A stretch of 56,946 nucleotides of DNA from the NCBI GenBank assembly GCA_902800795.1, contig CADCFQ010000019.1:1-56946 (forward strand), written 5' to 3'. Below the pieces are notes generated by a model. That model saw only the letters and a program-made list of their open reading frames with translations, was not told where the DNA came from and did not search any database. Source of the stretch: an uncultured Ruminococcus sp. (GTDB lineage: Bacteria; Bacillota; Clostridia; Oscillospirales; Ruminococcaceae). How positions within the stretch are numbered: position 1 is the first letter of the stretch; each line of letters opens with the position of its first letter. This document shows, one piece after another, positions 52,505-56,946 of the stretch. The position numbers and the translations under genes were made by a program.

Positions 52505-52665
52505 TGTTCGGCGGTTCCTGGATAACGACAGTCCTTGTTATATGCCCGTTTCTGGTGGTTGCGGCGGTATGCCTGCCGGTGATCCTTTTCAGATACATAA
52601 GGGGCGATTTTAAAAAGGATAAGGACGATAAAAAACAAACTAATGATAATTATGAGGTGAAATAA
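52504..52665 (+). CDS. 53-residue single-span protein between iorA and iorB
   Basis: A short gene whose ATG shares its A with the iorA stop (TAATG). It encodes one hydrophobic segment (about 7-29) then a very charged tail ('RYIRGDFKKDKDDKKQTNDN', 30-49). The ribosome site of iorB (GAGGTG, 52654-52659) lies within its last codons, so translation of the three genes is probably coupled. No known subunit of this enzyme matches; it may link the oxidoreductase to the membrane. Confidence 0.65.
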   Translation: MFGGSWITTVLVICPFLVVAAVCLPVILFRYIRGDFKKDKDDKKQTNDNYEVK

Positions 52666-52666
52666 A

Positions 52667-53245
52667 TTGGAAACAAGATCTATTATGATCGTCGGTGTCG
52701 GCGGACAGGGCTCGCTGCTGGCATCACGAATAATCGGAAATGTTCTGCTTTCACAGAACTATGACGTTAAAGTCAGCGAGGTCCACGGAATGAGCCAGAG
52801 AGGCGGCTCTGTCGTTACCTATGTCAAATACGGCGACGACGTTGCTTCTCCTGTTGTGGAAAAGGGCGAGGCGGATATCATCATCAGCTTTGAGCAGCTG
52901 GAGGCGGCAAGATATGTCCAGTTCCTCAAAAAGGGCGGCCATATCGTTACCTCTACCCAGCAGATAGACCCTATGCCCGTTATCACGGGTGCGGCTAAGT
53001 ATCCAGAGGATATCATACCCAAGCTTGAAGCCAAGGGCATAGATGTTATAGCTGTCGATGCGCTGACACTTGCGGAGCAGGCAGGAACAGCAAAGGCTTC
53101 AAACGTTGTGCTCATGGGAGTTGTGTCCACAAAGATGCAGTTTGATGAGGACGTATGGCAGAAGGCTCTGGAGCAGTGTGTTCCGCCCAAGTTCCTGGAG
53201 CTGAACAAAAAAGCTTTCGCTCTCGGCCGTCAGGCAGCGGGCTAA
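52667..53245 (+). CDS. iorB: indolepyruvate ferredoxin oxidoreductase, beta subunit
   Basis: A 192-residue gamma-type domain subunit: 'IMIVGVGGQGSLLASRIIGNVLL' (about 6-28) and 'VSEVHGMSQRGGSVVTYVKYG' are typical of IorB/VorC-type subunits. TTG start at 52667, seven bases after GAGGTG. It completes the IorAB enzyme and lies before the CoA ligase gene with an 80-base gap. Confidence 0.95.
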   Translation: METRSIMIVGVGGQGSLLASRIIGNVLLSQNYDVKVSEVHGMSQRGGSVVTYVKYGDDVASPVVEKGEADIIISFEQLEAARYVQFLKKGGHIVTSTQQIDPMPVITGAAKYPEDIIPKLEAKGIDVIAVDALTLAEQAGTAKASNVVLMGVVSTKMQFDEDVWQKALEQCVPPKFLELNKKAFALGRQAAG

Positions 53246-53325
53246 GAAACCGGATGATCGTTTGCGGCAGGATCTTGCTGTAAACTTTTATACACCAAGG
53301 CAAATACTAAAGGAGGTGCGTTCCG

Positions 53326-54639
53326 TTGGCAAAATACTGGAACGAAGAAATCGAATGTATGTCCCGTGAGGACATGACAGCTCTTCAGAATGAAAAGCTG
53401 GTCAAGCAGGTAAGACACGTTTGGGATAATGTGCCTTACTACAAGAAGCTTATGAAAGAAAAGGGTGTGACTCCCGATGACATCAAGTCCATCGACGACC
53501 TTCACAAGCTTCCTTTCCTGAAAAAAGACGACCTGCGTGAGTGTTATCCTTACGGACTGCTGGCAGTGCCTCTTAAGGACTGTGTCAGGATCCAGTCCAC
53601 CAGCGGAACAACAGGCAAGCGTGTTGTGGCTTTCTATACCCAGCATGACGTTGATCTTTGGGAGGACTGCTGCGCAAGAGCTATCACTGCGGCAGGCGGA
53701 ACTAGCGAGGACGTTTGTCAGGTGGCTTACGGCTACGGCCTTTTCACAGGAGGCGCAGGACTTCACGGCGGCTCCCATAAGGTAGGCTGTCTTACTCTGC
53801 CTATGTCTTCGGGAAACACCGAGAGACAGATACAGTTTATGAGAGATCTTGGTTCCACCATTCTCTGCTGCACACCTTCCTATGCGGCTTATATAGGCGA
53901 GACCCTCAAGGAAATGGGTCTTACTCCCGATGATATCAACCTCAAGGCAGGCATCTTCGGCGCCGAGCCCTGGACAGAGGAGATGCGTCAGGAGATAGAG
54001 AAGAGCCTGGGACTCAAGGCTTATGATATCTTCGGTCTTACCGAGACCAGCGGCCCGGGTGTTGCCTTTGAGTGCTGCGAGCAGAACGGTATGCACATAA
54101 ACGAGGACCACTTTATCGCAGAGATAATCGACCCCGACACAGGCGAGGTGCTCCCCGAGGGAACAAAGGGCGAGCTCGTTTTCACCAGCCTTGACAAGGA
54201 AGCCTTCCCGCTGCTCAGATACAGAACAAGGGATATCTGCGTTCTTTCCAAGGGCAAGTGCTCCTGCGGCAGAACGCTTATCAAGATGACAAAGCCAATG
54301 GGCAGAAGCGACGATATGCTCATCATCAAGGGAGTGAATGTGTTCCCGTCCCAGATCGAGACCGTGCTGCTTAAGGACTTCAACGCAACACCTAACTATC
54401 AGATCGTTGTTGACAGAGTGGGCAACTCGGACACCTTCGAGATAAAGGTGGAGCTGACAGAGGATATGCACACCGATACCATCAAGTCTATCGAGCTGCT
54501 TGAGAAGAAGCTCAGCGCTGACATCAAGCAGATACTTGGAATAAAGGCCAAGATAACGCTCTGCGAGCCTAAGAGCATCCCACGTTCGGAGGGCAAGGCA
54601 GTAAGAGTTATCGACAAGAGAAAAGTTTATAACAATTAA
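53326..54639 (+). CDS. phenylacetate-CoA ligase
   Basis: A 437-residue adenylate-forming enzyme of the PaaK family that makes arylacetyl-CoA. ATP loop 'IQSTSGTTGKRVVAFYT' (about 87-103), 'DIFGLTETSGPGVAFEC' (about 237-253), 'LRYRTRDIC' and the C-terminal 'GRSDDMLIIKGVNVFPSQIE' are intact. TTG start follows a perfect AAAGGAGGTG. Next to iorAB it would connect free arylacetate to arylpyruvate, in either direction. Substrate preference (phenylacetate or indoleacetate) is unknown. Confidence 0.95.
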   Translation: MAKYWNEEIECMSREDMTALQNEKLVKQVRHVWDNVPYYKKLMKEKGVTPDDIKSIDDLHKLPFLKKDDLRECYPYGLLAVPLKDCVRIQSTSGTTGKRVVAFYTQHDVDLWEDCCARAITAAGGTSEDVCQVAYGYGLFTGGAGLHGGSHKVGCLTLPMSSGNTERQIQFMRDLGSTILCCTPSYAAYIGETLKEMGLTPDDINLKAGIFGAEPWTEEMRQEIEKSLGLKAYDIFGLTETSGPGVAFECCEQNGMHINEDHFIAEIIDPDTGEVLPEGTKGELVFTSLDKEAFPLLRYRTRDICVLSKGKCSCGRTLIKMTKPMGRSDDMLIIKGVNVFPSQIETVLLKDFNATPNYQIVVDRVGNSDTFEIKVELTEDMHTDTIKSIELLEKKLSADIKQILGIKAKITLCEPKSIPRSEGKAVRVIDKRKVYNN

Positions 54640-54651
54640 GGAGGGTGTAAC

Positions 54652-55086
54652 ATGACGATAAAGCAGCTTTCTATCTTTGCGGAGAACAGACCCGGAAGGA
54701 TCTCGGCTATCACGGGCTATCTCGCAGAGTCGGGCATCAACATAAGGGCTATCTCTGTTGCCGACACAAAGGATTTCGGCATTATGAGAGTAATAGTTGA
54801 CAACACCGAAAAGGCGCTCAAGGCGCTGAAGGCGAACAACTGCTCGGTAACGCAGACAAACGTTATAGCTGTGACCGCTGACGACACGCCGGGCGGAATG
54901 GCGAAGATCATGGACACTCTCTACAAGGAGAACATCAGTGTCGAGTATATGTATTCGGCGTTTATAAATCCTGCTAAGAACGTAGCTTGTCTTATCCTCA
55001 GGGTAGACAGCAACGATTCGGCAGTTGAAGCGCTGACCGAAGCAGGCTTCGGGATACTGTCGGAGAAAGAGATGCTGGAATTCTGA
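54652..55086 (+). CDS. double-ACT-domain regulatory protein
   Basis: A 144-residue protein of two ACT domains: 'IKQLSIFAENRPGRISAITGYLAESGINIRAISVADT' (split; 3-40) and 'AVTADDTPGGMAKIMDTLYKENISVEYMYS' (split; about 73-102). ACT pairs bind amino acids. It follows the CoA ligase by 12 bases with AAGGAGGGTG, so it probably senses aromatic amino acids for this pathway. Such ACT proteins are a frequent partner of paaK/iorAB in Clostridia and archaea. Confidence 0.92.
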   Translation: MTIKQLSIFAENRPGRISAITGYLAESGINIRAISVADTKDFGIMRVIVDNTEKALKALKANNCSVTQTNVIAVTADDTPGGMAKIMDTLYKENISVEYMYSAFINPAKNVACLILRVDSNDSAVEALTEAGFGILSEKEMLEF

Positions 55087-55136
55087 TCAGCAGCCCCCCG
55101 CCTAAGAACGGTACGCATAAAGAAGTTTTACGCCAT

Positions 55137-55165
55137 AGTATTTCTGATGTAAGGTCAGAAGTACT
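55137..55165. other. 11-bp inverted repeat downstream of the ACT gene
   Basis: AGTATTTCTGA and TCAGAAGTACT around TGTAAGG pair at all positions (one G-T). No T-run follows. It may be an operator or an mRNA 3' structure. The rest of the 55087-55434 gap holds two terminators and nothing else recognised. Confidence 0.55.
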
Positions 55166-55281
55166 ACTTGTAAAGTCCAAAGGGAACAAGACTTCACAAA
55201 AAGTTTACAAACAAAAATGATGAAAACAGTAAGAAATCGGCAGGTCGAATATCGCTAAAACTTAATAGAATCAAGGCTTTT

Positions 55282-55315
55282 GGGCGTTCCATATAATTTG
55301 GAACGCCCTTTTTTG
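55282..55315 (+). terminator. terminator of the ior operon
   Basis: GGGCGTTCCA/TGGAACGCCC followed by TTTTTT. Confidence 0.88.
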
Positions 55316-55370
55316 TTCCTGTTATTACGCTTTGTTCCCTGCAATTACACTAAGGGATAAATATAAACCG

Positions 55371-55406
55371 AAGGGTGTTTCTCAGTCAATGAGAGACACC
55401 CTTTTT
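55371..55406. terminator. second terminator, at the start of the mobile element
   Basis: AAGGGTGT and ACACCCTT with TCTC/GAGA extend the stem, then TTTTT. Fourteen bases before the next ribosome site. It may insulate the element. Confidence 0.8.
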
Positions 55407-55434
55407 CTATTTCAGAGAGATGGAGGAGATATGT

Positions 55435-55695
55435 ATGCGTGAGATCAACTGGGCTGAACCCTTTGACAAGCCCCTGTCGGGAGCCGCCAAAGGTGTCCTT
55501 GCAACAATGATGTGTCTGCCCGAGAGCGACTATCTGACCGCCGAGGAACTGTACAGCCGTTTCAAGGCTGACCCTCCGATGGTGATTGATGATGCACTTG
55601 CAGAGCTGATGAGCGAGGATAAGCAGTTCCTTATCTGCGTGAACGGCAGATACGCTGTCAATAAAATGAAGCTGTTGGAGATAAATACGATCTGA
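55435..55695 (+). CDS. small mobile-element protein
   Basis: An 86-residue soluble protein with a winged-helix-like pattern ('LSGAAKGVLATMMCLPESDYLTAEELYSRFKADPPMVIDDALAELMSED', split). Similar small proteins sit just ahead of replication-initiator/DUF6017 genes in ICE-type elements. ATG 55420 lies before its ribosome site; ATG 55435 follows GGAGGAG by six bases. Twelve bases before the next gene. Confidence 0.65.
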   Translation: MREINWAEPFDKPLSGAAKGVLATMMCLPESDYLTAEELYSRFKADPPMVIDDALAELMSEDKQFLICVNGRYAVNKMKLLEINTI

Positions 55696-55707
55696 GGAGA
55701 GATAGCT

Positions 55708-56697
55708 ATGTCAAAGCTGATAAAAAGATTATCGGGTGACTTCACGATAATCAGCAATAAAGTATTCAGGAATAAAAAGCTGGGTGTTACCGACCGTGGT
55801 ACGCTCTGCACGCTGCTGTCGCTCCCCGACAATTGGAACTTCTCTATCAGAGGGCTTGCAGCTATTCTGCCCGACGGTGTGACAAAGATCGAAAACAGCC
55901 TAAATCGTCTGGAGCATGACCACCACTACCTCAAGCGTGTGCGTGTCTTTGAGAACGGCAGGATCATTGATTGGGACTACATTATCAGCGACGAGCCTAT
56001 GGATCCCGATGAAGATGAGGACGGCGGCAATGTTGAAAATGTTGAAAACTCATCTGATTCTGCCCCACGAGATACGGATATTCAAGATGCGGAATTACTT
56101 GATACGGAAAACCCGTATCTTGAAAAACGACATCTTGAAAACCGGTACGCATATAAAGAACTAAATAATCAAGACTCCAAAAATAAAATACTGTGTGATA
56201 AAGAATCCACCAATCAATCCGCTTCTGCACAGGAAACGGATTCTGTTGAAACTGTTGAAAATCTGATCGATGGAGTGATTGAGGGATACAGCACAGACAC
56301 AAAAAGAATCAAGAGTATCATCAAAGAGCATATCGAATACGAAGATTATCTCCAATGGATAAGGCTTTTCGGCAAGGATATGACAACTGCTGAGATCAAA
56401 CAGCTTGTGGATAAGCTGGCTAAGGCTGCTACATCGGGCAAGGGTCGAGTCATCAATGACGAGAGCTTCTCGAAGTACGAAGTCCAGGAGGCTGTGCTGA
56501 ATCTGAACAGAGAGTGCATTGAAATGGGCTATGAGGTGCTTAGGCAGAAAGCGCCGGGAACAGTCAATAACCGCACAGGCTATCTTGTCAGTGTGCTGAT
56601 AAAGCTCGGCAGCGAGTATGACCTTGTTGCAAATTCCGAGGAGCGCAGTATCAAGTACGATGTTCAGCAAATGCTCCACTATGATGACTTCGACTGA
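55708..56697 (+). CDS. DUF6017 / replication-initiator-like protein
   Basis: A 329-residue protein. The N-terminus (about 1-95) is a helix-turn-helix domain ('VTDRGTLCTLLSLPDNWNFS', 'GLAAILPDGVTKIENSLNRL', split) as in plasmid and ICE replication initiators. An acidic, low-complexity middle (about 100-190) follows, then a helical C-terminal domain with 'EDYLQWIRLFGKDMTTAEIKQLVD' (split) and 'RTGYLVSVLIKL', typical of DUF6017. Base use is more A/T-rich than upstream genes in its middle. It marks an integrative or plasmid-like element extending to the right. Confidence 0.82.
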   Translation: MSKLIKRLSGDFTIISNKVFRNKKLGVTDRGTLCTLLSLPDNWNFSIRGLAAILPDGVTKIENSLNRLEHDHHYLKRVRVFENGRIIDWDYIISDEPMDPDEDEDGGNVENVENSSDSAPRDTDIQDAELLDTENPYLEKRHLENRYAYKELNNQDSKNKILCDKESTNQSASAQETDSVETVENLIDGVIEGYSTDTKRIKSIIKEHIEYEDYLQWIRLFGKDMTTAEIKQLVDKLAKAATSGKGRVINDESFSKYEVQEAVLNLNRECIEMGYEVLRQKAPGTVNNRTGYLVSVLIKLGSEYDLVANSEERSIKYDVQQMLHYDDFD

Positions 56698-56736
56698 CCG
56701 CAAAGGAGGTGGTGCGTATGATTGTGAGGTGACACT

Positions 56737-56934
56737 ATGCCCGAATACAAGGCAGTAGACAAGCTGTTTTATTCTTTCCACAGCGAGTTTGAAGCTATCG
56801 TCATGGACATGATCGCTGAAAAGACGGATAAGCGTATCATAGACACGATGTTTGAGGATTTTGACCGCTTGCAGGAAGAATATCACGAAAAGCTGAGACA
56901 AATATGCAGAGAGGACGGTGAAGATCGTGGCTAA
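56737..56934 (+). CDS. small mobile-element protein
   Basis: A 65-residue helical, acidic protein ('MPEYKAVDKLFYSFHSEFEA' start; 'LRQICREDGEDRG' end). Small helical proteins of this kind lie between the initiator and ParA-like genes in Clostridia elements. It overlaps the next gene by eight bases. Role unknown. Confidence 0.6.
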   Translation: MPEYKAVDKLFYSFHSEFEAIVMDMIAEKTDKRIIDTMFEDFDRLQEEYHEKLRQICREDGEDRG

Positions 56935-56946
56935 GACTATCTACAC
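56927..56946 (+). CDS. partial gene, possible ParA-like ATPase
   Basis: GTG-GCT-AAG-ACT-ATC-TAC runs off the window end. The start MAKTIY resembles ParA-family proteins (MxKTI followed by NQKGGVGKT), and ParA is common after such genes. Too short to prove. Confidence 0.3.

Noticed and set aside
53242..54471. 409-codon frame antisense to the phenylacetate-CoA ligase
   Set aside because: Shadow frame opposite a gene with all family motifs and a perfect ribosome site.

Overview
This window looks like chromosome from an anaerobic, low-to-mid GC Gram-positive bacterium of the class Clostridia, most likely a Ruminococcus-like gut or rumen species. The inference rests on: the HrcA/CIRCE heat-shock operon (hrcA-grpE-dnaK-dnaJ); cdaA-cdaR for c-di-AMP; many lipobox lipoproteins with Ser/Glu-rich linkers and no outer-membrane genes; strong sigma-A type promoters and AGGAGG-type ribosome sites; ferredoxin-linked indolepyruvate oxidoreductase with a phenylacetate-CoA ligase; and a replication-initiator/DUF6017-type protein typical of Bacillota mobile elements. 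Species cannot be fixed from the sequence alone.

Layout. 1-6414: a compact phage-derived head/tail cassette (portal, protease, HK97-type capsid, connector-like protein, two small tail-like proteins, late-control/hub-like protein) with intact frames but no terminase, tape measure, lysis or integrase in view. 6415-10393: a secreted Asp/Tyr-tailed protein and a MATE exporter. 10778-17672: an envelope module with an FtsX-type ABC permease and ATPase, an SGNH-type lipoprotein and a two-component system. 17898-23000: DUF975/CmpB membrane fusion, AlkD-like protein, beta-helix lipoprotein, uncharacterised protein. 23266-26121: valS with its own promoter and a possible leader peptide. 26181-29597: an orphan double-glycine-leader peptide, two membrane proteins, a 45-residue small protein and an SDR reductase. 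29820-31434: two lipoproteins. 31579-36600: the CIRCE-controlled chaperone operon. 36797-39423 (minus): ispF, an SPFH protein and pheA. 39616-43462: cdaA-cdaR and an FAD dehydrogenase. 44080-50563: hsp20 with a second CIRCE, galK, small membrane proteins, trmB, a CwlD-type amidase bracketed by inverted repeats, and a metal-exporter-like permease. 50777-55086: iorA, a 53-residue membrane protein, iorB, a phenylacetate-CoA ligase and a double-ACT protein. 55435-end: the start of a mobile element.

The most unusual feature is the intergenic DNA. Gaps from 1 to 17.8 kb and 43.5 to 49.6 kb are filled by a mosaic of short palindromic modules. One composite copy is a run of about eight consecutive hairpins (15277-15611) with an inverted copy 28 kb away (43521-43890). 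Several stems differ between copies by paired, compensatory changes, so pairing appears to be conserved. Another hairpin module sits about 105-160 bases upstream of four start codons in the sense direction. The modules also supply gene ends and Shine-Dalgarno sites (MATE stop codon; MATE and trmB ribosome sites).

How genes work together: the chaperone operon and hsp20 share HrcA control. IorAB, the CoA ligase and the ACT protein probably interconvert arylacetates and aromatic 2-oxo acids, alongside PheA. The ABC transporter, lipoprotein and two-component genes form a plausible envelope-response unit.
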